64,000 bases of DNA from Numida meleagris (GCF_002078875.1 NC_034409.1:66437015-66501014); one strand, 5' to 3'; counted from the stretch's first letter, positions 49,009-61,988 are shown. Notes: a model not told the origin generated them from the sequence alone. Numbers and translations: made by a program.

Positions 49009-49168
49009 ATCATAGAATCATAGAATGGTTTGGGCTGGAAGGGACCTTTAAGATCATCTCGTTCCAACCCCCCTGCTATAGGCAGGGACACCTCCCTCTA
49101 GACAAGGTTGCTCAAAGCCCCATCCAGCCTGGCCTTGAATGCTTCCAGGCAGGGGGCATTCACAATTC
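49009..49168 (-). repeat. CR1 LINE 3' end fragment
   Basis: The plus strand shows ATCATAGAATCATAGAATGG, then a GGGCTGGAAGGGACC block, GTTCCAACCCCCCTGCTATA and CCATCCAGCCTGGCCTTGAA. This is the reverse complement of the classic CR1 3' region, with an intact double octamer tail. The copy is only about 160 bp, is 5'-truncated, and looks less decayed than the other CR1 pieces here, so it is probably the youngest. Confidence 0.95.
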
Positions 49169-52100
49169 TTGTATATGGATCATGGTATTTAATTTCCTGT
49201 GCAAAAGCACTTTGTAAATGATCAGCATTGGTATTGTTAATTGTTGCTGTTATTTATGAAGTATTTTTGAGTAAAATGGTTTTAAGACTAAATACAAAGT
49301 TTGGCACTTGCTCTTAGCAATTTGGCCGTGTGGCAGGAATGCCACCTTTCTGAAGTCTCAGCCACACCCTGTGAGAGAGATGGGAGAAAAATCAAACGAC
49401 ATTGTTCACATGCTTCTGTGTCATCCTTAGTAATAAGCAGTGTATAAAAAAAAATAATGAAGCAGGTGCAACAATCAGAAGCTAAATTCTGAAAATCCCT
49501 TTTATATCATAACCCAAATCTTTGCCCAGAAAAGAGACAAGGGATTTATTCAGGTAACTCTTAAAATATATATATATATTTTTATTAGGGTGCAAAACCA
49601 CAGTGCTCCTTCTGTCACCGAAAGCGCGCCTGTGGGTCAGGCTCAGAGTGATGCAGGTGCTGCTCCCTGAGACAGGTGTACAGGGGCTCACCATACAGCA
49701 CCCAGCAATTCTCACCTCCCTTGGAGAAGCCCAGGGCAGCAGTAGAGATGAATTGACACGTCGTTTTCTACCTTAAAATGACTTAATTTGTTTCTGAGTT
49801 TTTACAGTATGCCACTGTGAAAAGTTCTGTTCTGCTCAGGTAAACCATATTTGTCCTATTTACTCACTGAAGGAGAGGCTGTTTAATTCCATTGCTAAAA
49901 GTGAGCAGGATCCGGCAGCTCCAGCTCCAACACTTTTTTTTTTTCTTCTCAGCAGGAGCTGAGTATTGGCATTTCTCCCACATCATTGCTCCTTGTTGTT
50001 TTTTCTCAAGTAAAAAAAAGCAAAAAGGAAGATTAAAAGGAAGGAGGAGACAGATTTGAAAAAGGATCGTTAGCTCTGAGGTCTGGTGGGACCTTCTTGG
50101 AAGTATTCACAGCCCTGTGTCACCCATGCCAAAGTCATACTGCAGTTTTCAGAACCTTTTATAAACCCCAGCATCTAAGAACTCTTCATCTTTCTTGTTT
50201 TCTGTTTGTTTGCTGTTTAACAGAAACAGTTCATAGTAAATTTTGTCTTTACCCCTCCGTATTGGAATTTAACAATTACTTTGTGTTGTTCCCTTTCTTC
50301 ATATATGCTATTAATATCTTGGCTCTGGGTTGGCTTTTACCGTTTCTCAAAACATTTGTATGGAGACGTAAAAAGAGGAGTCTCCCCTTGTTTTAAGTTA
50401 TATTACTAATTTGAATGCTAGGCCAGGTTCTTAAAAATTTCCAAAATAGGTGAGAGCTATAAATAAAGCTGAATGTGTCACTGTTTTGGGGGAAAGCTGC
50501 GGAACTCTCAGTTTTTTCTTCCAGCTCAGCCCCAGAATAGATGCATGCTGTTAGTTTTTCACTTGGGGCTTTTAGATTCCATCAGACCTCAAACTTAGGA
50601 AAAAAAAAAAAAAAGATCAGAAAAATCTTGTGAACTGAAGATTGAGTTTCATGCAGATATGAATCAGTCCTGATACCTTGGCTACGGTCATCATGTGAGT
50701 ATGCTGTCATTGAAGCACATATGATAAATCTGGGAATCAAACTGAACAGACTTGTCCACTGTGCCTGTGAGGCAAAGCAGAAAAAATGAAAATTTTGTAA
50801 ATGTCAGAATTAGTGTTTTCAGACAAAAATATTTCAACTGTAGTCTCTTGACTGCTCCATTCAGATTCTGAGATGCAGGAGGACTACTGGGGTTTTTTAG
50901 GCAGCAAGCCAATACAAATACTAAAAATAGGAGGAAATCATAGAGCCGTTTTCTTATTGTTAATATCATAACACATCTTTTGTTGGGTTTCTTCTCTGCA
51001 GGATTCTCCCTGCTGCAGTAGGTCTGTTTACCTCTGTCTCCTGTTATAAGCGTAACTCCAAAGACCCTGTGCTGCCGAGCTGCTTCCAGAAGCTGTGTTA
51101 CAACCTTGCACAGAATTGAACAGATCTGAGTGGCCAAGTAAACTCAATTCCCAATGACAACAGAAAAATTAAGTCAAGCATTTAGAGAGATGTGATTTGA
51201 GAGAGTTTATAATGCTTGTCTATGAGTCTTTAATGTCTGAAGGAACCGAGTCTGTGTTTATAAAGAACCCTTTTCACATTGCCCCCACTTACTTTCCTTT
51301 CTGCTTGCAAAGATCTTAAAAAGATCGCAAGTCTTTGTACTTGAGATTGCTTTTGTTCGGAGTTGTCCAGTGTTTCTCCCCTTTTATGTTTTTGCACTGT
51401 TTGGTTTGCTGTGTGCGAACATGCAGCCTGGGCTGTGAGCACACTGTGGGTTTTAGTGTAAAATTCTGATGGGTGAAATTGCGCGTATCCTCCTGTTTTA
51501 GCCGCACTTTTTTTTTTTTTTACTGTGTGAAGGAACCAGCAAAGGTAAAATGCTACTACTAAACATCTAAATAAATCATAGAGCGGTCATTTCATAATCA
51601 GTTTAGCGGATTTTATTCTAGCTGATATATAATATTGTGTCTGCTTGCAAAAAAAAAAGTAAAAATAAAATTATATTTATCATCAATTTTATTAATTATG
51701 AGAAACTGGTTCACAAATACACAGGAGTACTATCTTCAGCAAATCTTTTGTCTTCTTGTTTGTTTAATAAATTAGATGGATGTACCAAATAGCATGCTGC
51801 TGGGACAACATTAATTTTATTATAGAATAAAAAGTGGAACTATTAGTCTCTGTTTCTGGCATGTTTGTAAGCTATCTGACCTATTTTCTTTTCCTACCCC
51901 TTTCACAGTGCTTACCAAACTCCCCTTTCCTATGCCTAACATAAAAGTGTCTTACAGCTAAACCAGCTGATAGTCAGCCCTGGAGACATTGCCCAGTATC
52001 CTGGCAAATAGATAAGATATATTGTTTTATATATTTGTGCAACAGGGAGAGACAGCTCCATCACTTTAAGCAAGGGAATAATCTGTTTACACTAGAGGAA

Positions 52101-52235
52101 TAGGCTCACTTGTTTTTCTTGCCTTCAGTTGTGGAGATATTTTCAAGGGGCAATAGCTACCTCATTTTTACCAACAGAAGCAGCTGGATGGCTTGTCTGA
52201 AATTTATTACATTTCAAGAGAAGAATAAGCCAGGA

Positions 52236-52255
52236 AACTACGGTCCCCAGAATCC
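52236..52255 (+). promoter_or_regulatory. ZNF143-like binding motif
   Basis: AACTACGGTCCCCAGAATCC matches the long vertebrate ZNF143 motif (AACTACAATTCCCAGAATGC) at 16 of 20 positions. ZNF143 usually binds promoters and chromatin loop anchors. No CpG island or transcription start is visible here, so function is uncertain. Confidence 0.35.
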
Positions 52256-53738
52256 TTAAGACTTATATAATGCCTAATATGGACTTCGAAAATTAAAACA
52301 CTGTCTGCGTGGTTAGGTTTTTACTACTGCTTGTATGCAAGAGTTGGAGGTATCTGGACTGTTTTTAAATTAGATTCCTTGCACAAAAACACTTAGAATT
52401 GTGTTGTCACTGGGGATAAAAAACAGGCCTTTAAGATTGAAGGAATGTTTTGATAATGGTATCGATGTTCCAAGTCTTCAGAAATCATGAGTATGATGTC
52501 AAAAATCTGTCCCAAACAAGACATTTTAGATGCAGGGCAAAAGTTACGAGTCTTCTTTTTTGTCTGCTTTCTTGTTTTGTGCAATCGCTGATGACTTTTT
52601 GGGTTTGGTGTTTTGAAAGAAGTGTACGTCTTTTATAGTTTGAGATTTGAAAATAAAAATCATCAGTTAATATTGTGCTTAATATTACACAACTTGGAAT
52701 TTCTGTCATTTTTTTTTACCAAGGGGAATGGCTGCAGGGAATGGCAAGGTCAGACCAGTTTGGAAGTTTGAGAAACTTTAAGTCCCTCAGTCCCTGAGAC
52801 TGTGTTATTGTATCCTTCTCTAAAGGTAGGCAGAGCATCCCGACAGGGTGCCCGTGTGGACTGGCATGGATTTCAGTCAGACAGGTGCAGGGAAATGACT
52901 CAGCCCACACCTTGAATGGGTGTTCCTACAGTCTTCATCTTGGCTTGACTGTCTCTGTGCTTGGCCCAAGGAAAAGAAGCATCTTGGTAGCCGAGTTAGA
53001 AATGCAGTCCCATGTGGTCTGATACCCAGTTCAGTGCCTTAACCAGCAGACTGTGCTGTTTCCTCATTTCAGTCATCATCAACCCCTGTTTGTCAGTATT
53101 GTCTATACTTTTGAGTCTTTTCTTACATTAGCAAGGCCAGTGTGAAATATTTGGATACTGAGGAATTCAAGTTCTCAGGGATGATTCTTTTATTTTTGTG
53201 CCTAATTATAATAATACTTGTTTACGTTCTCTGTAGTTTTCCTGTTGAAAGCACATTGTAAACTTCTTATTAATAGTCCATAATGCATCTATAGTGATAT
53301 GTGATGGTAGTGGAGGGAAGCACCATTTGAGAAACCCTAGACTGTAAAACAGAACACTGTCTCTTTCTGAACCATTCCACTGGTTCATACGTTCTTTTAA
53401 ATGCGCCAAAACAAGTCTTAATCTTTGTTTTTGAGATACTGTATTTTAGGGTGTGTTTCAGCCTCGCTAAGCTATCTTATGATATTTTCATTACAGTGCA
53501 AGGTACTATTATTGTTCATGTACAGTAATGGTGAAAATACTGATTTTTCATTTGTATTCTTTGAGCTTTCTATATACCCTAGAGGTAAATAAAGAGTTTA
53601 TGAAGAAAGGTTATATTTAAGAGAAATGGGTATCAGTGCTATGATATTATACCCATGACAGATGGTTGTAACTAAAGCTACATCTTTGTGCTGAAAAGCT
53701 GAATGAAACAGTATTCAGATTTTGAAGTAATGTTGGCT

Positions 53739-53770
53739 TCATTTCAGTGGGACTTTTGCCTGAGTAAGAA
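53739..53770. repeat. Ancient amniote repeat relic
   Basis: TTTCAGTGGGACTTTTGCC followed by TGAGTAAGAA matches the usual order in the relic family: TTCAGTGGGA, then TTTTGCCTGAGTAAGGA. Short and decayed. Confidence 0.5.
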
Positions 53771-54120
53771 CAGACTAAAACTCACTAATGACTCTAATTT
53801 TTTCTTATCAGTTTTGAGTAGATTTAAAAAATGGAAAATCTTTTTTTTTTTTAATTTTTAATTTTGGATTGATACAATTCCAACAGAAAGCACGAAGGGG
53901 TTGTTTGTTTATTTAGGGAAATGTGTGCAACATTATGCCTTTGTTCCCTCATTTGACAGGATATAAAACAACATGGTTTTATTTGTACTGAAAGACAAAA
54001 TGTCTTACTCTGGAATTCATGGAAGACTTATTTAAATCATTTCTTTGGCTCGTAGTTTCAGAGTTGGTCACGAACCTCAGAAATTCTTGAGGTTCAGAAT
54101 GGATAGTTACATAAAAGTTC

Positions 54121-54141
54121 AGATGCTAACCTTAAGCACAT
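54121..54141. repeat. Ancient amniote repeat relic fragment
   Basis: AGATGCTAACCTTAAGCAC, followed by AT, repeats the left arm of the relic at 43347-43461 with a single T missing. This internal match shows the two are copies of one family. Confidence 0.5.
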
Positions 54142-55582
54142 CCAAATATCTTTAGGCTGGAAATCTCTACAAGAACATATTTCCCCTTGACTTGTCTAAT
54201 ACAATGAGTTCAGTAAGGCTACACCCTGGGGAGTTTCGGCCCACCATGTAGTGTGTGTGCTTTAAGTGCTCACGCTCAGCCACAAGGGTATTTTTAATTT
54301 CATCTTGAGAAACTAAGCTGAGGGACTTCACAAATGAAACCATCAGGAAGACAAGGTTAATTCCGACCGCTGTTTGTGGGAGTATGGTGCCTTCAAATAC
54401 CAACACATTTTTTTTTCAGTGGTGGCATTTGGAAGAATAAATGAAGTGTGACTCCCGGCATCTCTTTAGTTGCCCTGAAAATGGAATGTCAAACAGCATA
54501 TAATCATCTTCCTTGTTTAAAGAAAGAAGAGCAAGTGAGAGACCTAGTTTTCTGTTTGTGTCAGTTTTTGGATGTCTTAATATCCTATCTTGTCTAATTT
54601 TCCAGAGAGTGATAATAGAGTTCCTGTCAAATTAGAGGTTACAGACTTTTTAACCTATGTCACAAAAAAAACCCTACATTACTTGTTATTACCATGAGTA
54701 TAATCCAAATAAAAATTTAGTTTTTACTGCTGTTATGCTGAAGGTTGCATTCCAAGCATATAATTTTATTCATTATAAATATTAAAAATATTCAGTCTGA
54801 TATTAGCCTCCTCGCCTCCTTCCCTCAATCCTTTAAAAAAAAAAAGGCTGAATTTGATTTGGAGCAAACATATCACCAATTGGTCTGGTGAGCACAAGTT
54901 GGGGTTCAGCCCCTGCACTGCCGGATGGAGCAGGAGTTACTGCCGTGCTGTGGCCTGTGGCTCCCGGGTTGAATGGACGCAGCAGAGAGGCTATTTCAGA
55001 CAGGCCAACCTGCTGTCACCATCTGGGAGGGAGAAGGGATGAGCCGGGAGGGTGAATTAAAAGGAGAGTAGGTGCCCCGCGTTGGGGCTTTGCTATGATA
55101 GAAGCCTGATGTGGAGGTGCTGATTTATGTCCAGCACAGTGCTAATGTGGCACTTTGCCTTAAGCGCTGGGGGAGCTGCCGTTGAAATACATAGAATAGC
55201 AGAGAGCGGGCAAAAGCTGCAGCTGATTTAAAATTACAAAGCCCTCATCCTTTCCAGTGAGAGTAGAGCAAGTGTGACCTATTGTTTGGTCAAGTTTCAT
55301 TCTGATTTGCGTGAGTTCCTACAAATCTAAGGCCCTACTTTCAAGCTTATAGCAAATGAGGGATGAATAGAAGTATCTCATTATTGCCTATTTTTGGATC
55401 AACCTCCAAATTCCCCCGGGACTTCTACATCAAAGTCCGTGGCACCCAGTGTTTACAGAGATGCAAATCCAAGACTGTGTTTTTTTGGTTTTGTTTTAAA
55501 TCAGGTGAGCATCACATGCTTCGGTTTTGTAATGAGATTTTTTGTACTGTCCTAATTAATACAGTGTGCCTGTCCTGGACCT

Positions 55583-55635
55583 TTGAAGTAAGTGGGAGTT
55601 CTGCCACCAATTTAAATAGGAGAAGGATTTGAGCC
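55583..55635. repeat. Ancient amniote repeat relic
   Basis: TTGAAGTAAGTGGGAGTTCT, then GCCACCAATTTAAATAGGAG and AAGGATTTGAGCC, closely follows the recurrent pattern TTGAAGTCAGTGGGAGTTTT, GCCATTGACTTCAATGGGAG, CAGGATTTGGCC. This is the clearest single example in the window. Confidence 0.65.
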
Positions 55636-55773
55636 AATTTGAACAGAAGTTTTCACTTATCTTAGTGCCTAATCTTCTTTTTAAAGGGATGTGGGAGTAT
55701 CAGCACCTCCTACGTAACGCTCGGCAACGTGCAGAAGTAGACTAGTCTGGTCACTTACGGAGGCCCGTTTAAA

Positions 55774-55816
55774 ACCAGTAGGATTACTCAGGTGAGTGAC
55801 AAGGCTTTAAGAACAG
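55774..55816. repeat. Ancient amniote repeat relic
   Basis: CCAGTAGGATTACTCAGGTG, followed by AGTGACAAGGCTTTAAGAAC, matches the related pattern in which AGTGGGACTACTCATGTGAG precedes TAAAGG...GCAGGATC. Its GTGAGT should not be mistaken for a splice donor. Confidence 0.5.
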
Positions 55817-58800
55817 ATTTTAGGGAAGTTAATTCAGAGTGCTAAGTGACATTTAACCCATCTGTGTGAATATTACCAGTTGAAGCAGGCCACAAAATGA
55901 TTTATAAATTGTAAGATTAAAAAAAAAAAAATCCTCTCTATATTTTTCTTGTTGAGTTGTCAGGGTTCACACTTTGAAGGGTGCTGCTTTTTTTTATTTT
56001 ATTTTTAGCATAAGAGCTAGTAGCTCTATGTCTTTGTTAAATTGGAGCTCATCTTCCTCAGGAAGTAGAGCAGAACTTTAAGAGAAATGCCAATTATGAA
56101 TCTTATGATAAAATCACAATATTTGACAACATTGGCTCTGTGTAAATGTGCATGTATCTTTATAGTACTTTTTCCCTGGAGAAAAACAGTCATCTTTATC
56201 CTGTCTCCCTGAATTGCGATGTATAGCTCCAGAGTGGCTGACGGGAATATGGCTGATTTATCAGGAAGCTGGCAGCCTCTGACCGTTGTCTTAGGAGGGT
56301 ATCGTAAAAACAAAGGCAAACTGCTGGGAGGTTTCTGCACTTCACTGGAATATTTCAAGTATCTATAAATGGAAGAAGGTGAAAAACGGATGTTCCCTTC
56401 ATGTTGTGTCTCTTTTTCTTCACTGAGTGCAGAAGGAGCTCATAAATACTGACTTGTTCTAGTCTGCCACGTGGTCTTTTTAGATAAACCCTGATTTTTC
56501 CCAAATTGACAGTAAAATGGCATGTTGGAGTTTGTGAACTTTACATATATCTCTTCAGTCTTCACGCAGTATTTACGTAACTAAAGCCTTGTTGCCAGCA
56601 GCATTGAAGTCTTTGTATATTGTATTAGCTTTTGGAGAAGACTTGGTTCTACATTCCAAATGGCAGGTTACAGCAGATAATTGACACAAGTTCCATGTGT
56701 TTTGAATTTAAAGGGAGTCTCTTTCCCTTAGAAATTCATTTTCAGACTGAAGAAGAAGGTAACCAACATTGTAGGTATTGCTATATGAGGACAGAACTGG
56801 GGGGAAAAAAAAGAAGCATTTCCTTGGTGCATCTCTGGCTGCTGCTTATTCTAAAACAGGTCTGCATTTTAGAAAATGATAACACATCTTTATTTATGGT
56901 TTTTTTAAATAAAATGTAAAAGATAATTTTATACATTATTTGAAGCAACTACAGTGAGATTTTTTTAGTGTAAAGTTTTTGTTTTTCTCTGTTGCATAGA
57001 AGCCAGCTGGTTTGCTAGTTTGAATGACCTCACATTCCTTAAACATATTCATAAATCAAACCGAGGCCATATATTAAAAGCTAAGCTCTGACGTTAATTC
57101 AAAGGAGGGAAAGTTTTATACATTGTAGTATAAGTACATAGCTGGACACCTAAGGCAAGTTTTTTCAGTTCTTACTCATATTTAGCAAAACTGTATTCTT
57201 CTAAGAATCTTACAGAATACCTGTAAGTCAACTGGACCCTGTTTTACTTAAGGTGAGTATAGTTTGGAAAAGCGTGCCCTGAAGAACCAATAACTATTTT
57301 AATTAGTGCAAACACACAGATTAAAAGAAAAAAATATTACTTGAAAGTATTCTTGTGAATGTCTCTAATAAAGGCAGTTTGGCAACATGTTCAGTGGCAT
57401 TGTCTCAATGGAACTTTTTAGTGTGATTGAGTGGAAAGGATGCAAGGCATCAGCTTTGAGTTAATAGGTTAGCATGTCATTATATTTTTGTTTGATGTTT
57501 CTGGGCTACACATGGATTTTGGTCTCTACGAATACTTACTCTGAAAACCCAATAATTGGTTAGCAAAGTTGTGTTGACTTTACAAGCAGAAAAACAATGA
57601 TCATCAGAAATATGATTGTAAAAGATATACTTACTTTTTTAAACTCTTGCTTTTTAAGACATTTTGGATCCTGGGGGTAACTTAATATCCACCTTAAATA
57701 TTACAATTTATTGTTATTTATAAGAACAGCTCCCTACAAAATGCAAAACAAAAAAATGATATTTCCAAGAATTCAAGGCATATTGTTGCTCTCTGCTTAT
57801 AACTAGGTGTGTTGAGTGAGTAAGTCCTTATCCTTTTTAGCACAAAGCCACTAGTCATTCATCTTGAAATGAGTGAAGGCAGACTTAGTATATAAAGACC
57901 TTATGTGAGCATAAGTAGCAGGAGTCCACAGGAATATATCCACAGGAAAATCATGTTCTGCAATTGGATGCAAATCAATACTTTTCAAAGCAGAAATGCT
58001 TCTACTTTGAAGAATTACTAAAGCATTTTTAATGGCAAGTCCAAATGGAATGTTAAAAATTGAGATTTGGGACTCACGGTTCAGAATAGAGCAACATATT
58101 TTAAACCCTCTGGTTAAAGGGTTTATGTATAGGAGAACACTGTTCACAAATGAGTTATTCAGAAAGGTGAGCTCAAGGCTACCTTTCATCTGTTCCTTTC
58201 TGAGTGAGGAAGGACGTGGGTAGAGGGTGATTCAGAGATAGTGTTTAGTTTAGGTGCTCTGAATTATTCCTTGAATAAGCTTTTATCTCTCTACTGGTTA
58301 GCAGTTACCAAAGAAGATTGGCTTCTTGGTGCTTGAAGTTACTTTTGTGAATATACTCCTCATTACTGACTGATTTTTCAGAAGTCCTCTCTACATCTTG
58401 CAGTTAAGAAACACAGTAACAACAAAATTCAAATCTTCCTAATTACAGTATTGTTTGGCCGATATCAAGATGTTAGCCTTTTTTTGTTCTTACTAAGCAC
58501 TTTCAATGTTGTCCTTATCAGGTGTCTTCTATAGTCACTTCCAAGTAATTGTTTCGCATTCAATACAGAATGTAGCTGGGTGTATTCAAAACAATTATAG
58601 AAATAATCTGTTCCTTCAAAAGGTAGGATAAGCCTTACAACAGAGTTTATATCAGTAGGTAAAATGGCCTCACTTGATAATAAGTTGGAAAATAAAATGT
58701 ACCAACAACAACAACAAAAAAGAAAAATTATTAACATGAATGTTTAAATATATAATTGTTGACAAAATCAATTTTACAGTACAGACTCTGAACCAAATTC

Positions 58801-59364
58801 TTCAATGTAGCATTGCTATATGATTAAAGATCTTGTTACAGGAACCACATCATGAAGTAAGACCTTACTACTGTCTGAAAAGTTTACTGTCTTAGACTAG
58901 TCCAAACTAAAATGACAAAACTGGTTTAAAATGACAAGCAGCAGATGTTTCTTTTTGCCTTTGCACCTTCCATATTTGTACTTCAGCTTTTGTCATTACA
59001 GCTGCTTGTGAGTTCTTGTAAACTGCAGCCAGCAGCCATCTTCGCAGAATGACCTCACCAGCAAAGCCTTACGTGGTGTGAAGCTTGAACATATATTGAA
59101 GATTAGGAAAAAAAATACACAACAGTGTATGGGTAAGGAGATAGAGCAGATGCAGACAAAAAAAAAAAAAGAGATGGCAGTAGTCTGTATTAGTTGCACA
59201 TATATTAGGGTTTTGGTTTGGAGTAGTAGTGAGGTTTTGAAGCATATCTGCCTGGTTGCCTTTACTTGCCATGTCAGCTTGGATTGAAGAACAGTTTGGT
59301 TTGTGTTGATCTAGATTCTGCTGGAGGAAAATAAGGAGAATCTCCCTTCCAGAAACAAACTGCA

Positions 59365-59520
59365 GGTACTCCGGGCATCAATGGAGATAAAAGGGTCTAA
59401 ATCAGAGGTGTATCCCCTGAAACTAATTAGTGATGAGGACAGCTGGTACAGATGACGAGGTTGAATGCAGTCGGTAGTAACCCTGAGCCCCAGATAATGC
59501 AGATGTGGGTACTCCGGCAT
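59365..59520 (+). repeat. Direct repeat GGTACTCCGGGCAT about 143 bp apart
   Basis: GGTACTCCGGGCAT (59365-59378) recurs as GGTACTCCGGCAT (59508-59520), one base shorter. Both contain a CpG, which is rare here. The interval is repeat-free. Confidence 0.6.
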
Positions 59521-59620
59521 AAACTGCTGTGATCTGCTTTTCTACTTCTGTTGCACCAAATTGCTTGCTTATGTAGACATACCTGAAACAGATTCCTTAG
59601 TGCACCAGCTGCCCGGTAGT

Positions 59621-59650
59621 CAATATATCCTTTGTCAGTATATCCTTTGT
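59621..59650 (+). repeat. Tandem duplication, 15 bp x 2
   Basis: CAATATATCCTTTGT is followed directly by CAGTATATCCTTTGT, differing at one base. Confidence 0.8.
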
Positions 59651-60501
59651 AGACACCAAGGCAAGGAAGGAGCCCTGACAGGATTTGTAGGAGGAACGAG
59701 CCTTAATTAATAACATTTATTTAATCAGAGGAAAATATTATCTCCCATTGAGACATTAAAGTTATTGGTCTAAGAGTATGACATAAGCAGACTGGAATTA
59801 GACCAAGTTCTGAGTGCCCAGCTCTCTACTTATTCTTTGTTTTCTTGCTACCATTCCTAAATGCTGGGCACAGACCTCCTCTATTTACGGCTGAGGTTTT
59901 AAATGGATTTTAAATTAACTGGAAATAGATTAGCCATGTCCATGTAACTTCTCTCTCACTCTCAAGTGAGCCATTCCCTCACTTCTCTTAGCTGCTTTCC
60001 TCAGAATTTTTGTTTCTGCCCATGCTGCAATTTTTCACACCTTGTTTAGACTTGCGTTTTCTGCAGCTCTACTGTTTCAAGTTTCCTACCTCCTTAAGAC
60101 CACAAAGCACTTTAAGAAAGGATTTCCATGTATTATATTTTGTTCTGAAAGCCTTATCTCATAGAGACATATTTGCCATTTTCTTTTTTTTCTATATATG
60201 CATAAAAATTATGTTTCAGAATCATTATATATGCAGGATTCTGCTTCCATAGCCCGGGTTGAGATCTCTTTCTGAAACTGCAGACAATAAAGCATTTTCC
60301 CTAAGAAAGTTAACAATGTGATAAATACTGATGCAGTGTTTCAACACACTTAATTATTTCTTTTTTTTCATTGTTTATCATCATGTTGTCAACTTTCCAT
60401 ATCATTCCCCATAATGCTTTGTGCTAGATTTTCTTTGAAAATTTCTTTCCTCTGAACTTACCATGAACTTGTCTGTAAAATACGGCCATAAAATGCCACT
60501 G

Positions 60502-60600
60502 ACAAAACAAAACAAAACAAAATCCTCTATTCACTAATAAAAGAACAACACTCGGTTTCTCTCTCATCCCTCACTAAAAAAAAAAAAAAAAAGAGAGAGA
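60502..60600 (+). repeat. Simple repeats: (CAAAA)n, then A17-(GA)n
   Basis: Four CAAAA units at about 60502-60522 and, after 50 bp, seventeen A residues (60576-60592) running into GAGAGAGA. Typical slippage-prone microsatellites. Confidence 0.8.
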
Positions 60601-61029
60601 AAAATAGAAAATTCATACAGAGAAATAGTTTTTAATTGCAGGTATGAAGCAGGTTGTGAAAGTGGAGTAGAAAACAAGTCATCAGTCAGGAGGGTGTAGT
60701 TTAAACCAATGCGGAGTTTGTGCTTCATTCCATTTGTTCTCACTATGGTGATGGCAGTTGACTGTCACCAGTGTTGGGATTAAACTTTGTGTGATTGAGG
60801 GGGAGGAGGAGGATTGTGTTCCCTGAGTCGTTCTGTGGGAGGAGAAGGATTATGCATGTGCCTTATGTAATGAGGAAGAGGCTGGAGAACTTGAATGTGT
60901 ACAAGGAAGAGGTGGGAGGATTATCTTTTGATATGAAGGAGAGAGAGCGGCTGTGGTTCTGATCCTTGAAGGAAGCATCAAAAATGCCTTACCTACTTCT
61001 ATGGCCTGCTTTTTGTATTAGAGGAGGGC

Positions 61030-61046
61030 TTTTTTTTTTTTTTTTT
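61030..61046 (+). repeat. T17 homopolymer
   Basis: Seventeen consecutive T residues inside an otherwise purine-rich stretch (60.78-61.1 kb). The abrupt change of strand bias suggests an inserted poly(A) tail on the minus strand, though no body is recognised. Confidence 0.8.
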
Positions 61047-61988
61047 CCATGATGTGGAAGAAAGATTATGGAAGGGGTGAGAAGGCAGAGGGTGATGTTG
61101 GGAGGCTGAGTTGTGCTAATGCATTAGCACAGACCTGACAGAGGGATGGAGTTTAAACTGAGTCAGTTGAGCTACCTGGAACATGAATCACTGAGGATGG
61201 GATGTTCTTGCTGTCCTCCAGAGAACCAGAGGGGGAGATGGAGAAGTCTCAAAGACAGGTTTGGGGTGATGAGAGGTGGGCAGCCAGCAGTGCAGGGAAG
61301 TTTCTCCAGGAACTTCTGCGCGTCTCGCCTCTTCCCAGGACCCGCACTGAAACACTTCTGGTCAGTAGGCTGCAGATCTCTTTACAGGACTCATTAAATA
61401 TCATCTGCTGCACTTGGAGAGGGAGACAGGGAGAGGGAACCAAGTCGCTGAGAGAGCAAGTTTTTGGGATTTGGGAAGGACAGGGTCATAAGAGTGAGAC
61501 CCCCTCTGGTGGGGGGGGGGACAAAATGTTTGATGTGCAAGGTGGGAGTGAGGTGACGTTAGCAGCAGGTCCTCCCTTGCACCCTCAGCCTTCATCATGT
61601 CCACATCTTGAAGCTGCCAGTGGCCAGCATGGAGAGCCCAGGGCTCTGCCACAGCCATGCAGCCAGGCATGCTATTTTCTGTTCTTGCACTTGTTGGTGT
61701 AGTTGGTAGCATAGTTTTGGCTGAGCCGCAACAGGGCTATGAAGTGGTTTGGGAGTTAGCATAGGCAGGCCAGGTACTGGTCCTGGTGAACCTGCCCTGT
61801 TGAAGGGCAGGAAGGAGCATTTAGCCACAGGGCTGCTAACCCAGGCCCTGTTTACCAGTCGTGGTGGGGGCCAGTACTGGCTACAGATGGCTCCTCCAGC
61901 CTCCCTCAGACAGCTTCTGTCCTTTCCCTATGCCAGTGGGAAGAGCATTTGAGGAGGCCCAGCAGTCACTGTGAGGTGTGAGTGGGCG

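Larger units (their letters stand above)
49169..54120. other. Non-coding stretch, no gene seen
   Basis: Contains an (AT)n patch near 49567-49580, A15 at 50600-50614, T14 at 51508-51521, a ZNF143-like motif at 52236-52255 and an ancient repeat fragment at 53739-53770 (TTTCAGTGGGACTTTTGCC). Open frames are short or, at 50691-51137 on the minus strand, unrecognised. No exon is supported. Confidence 0.55.

Noticed and set aside
50691..51137. 148-codon minus-strand open frame
   Set aside because: It has hydrophobic and Lys/Ser-rich patches but no family resemblance, splice sites or upstream exon.
55786..55796. CAG|GTGAGT splice-donor look-alike
   Set aside because: It lies inside the ancient relic pattern ACTCAGGTGAGTGAC, with no open exon upstream.
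61202..61702. 166-codon plus-strand open frame
   Set aside because: It is low-complexity (Gly, Glu, Pro and Ser rich) in a GC-richer patch, with overlapping open frames on the other strand and no recognisable domain or splice sites.
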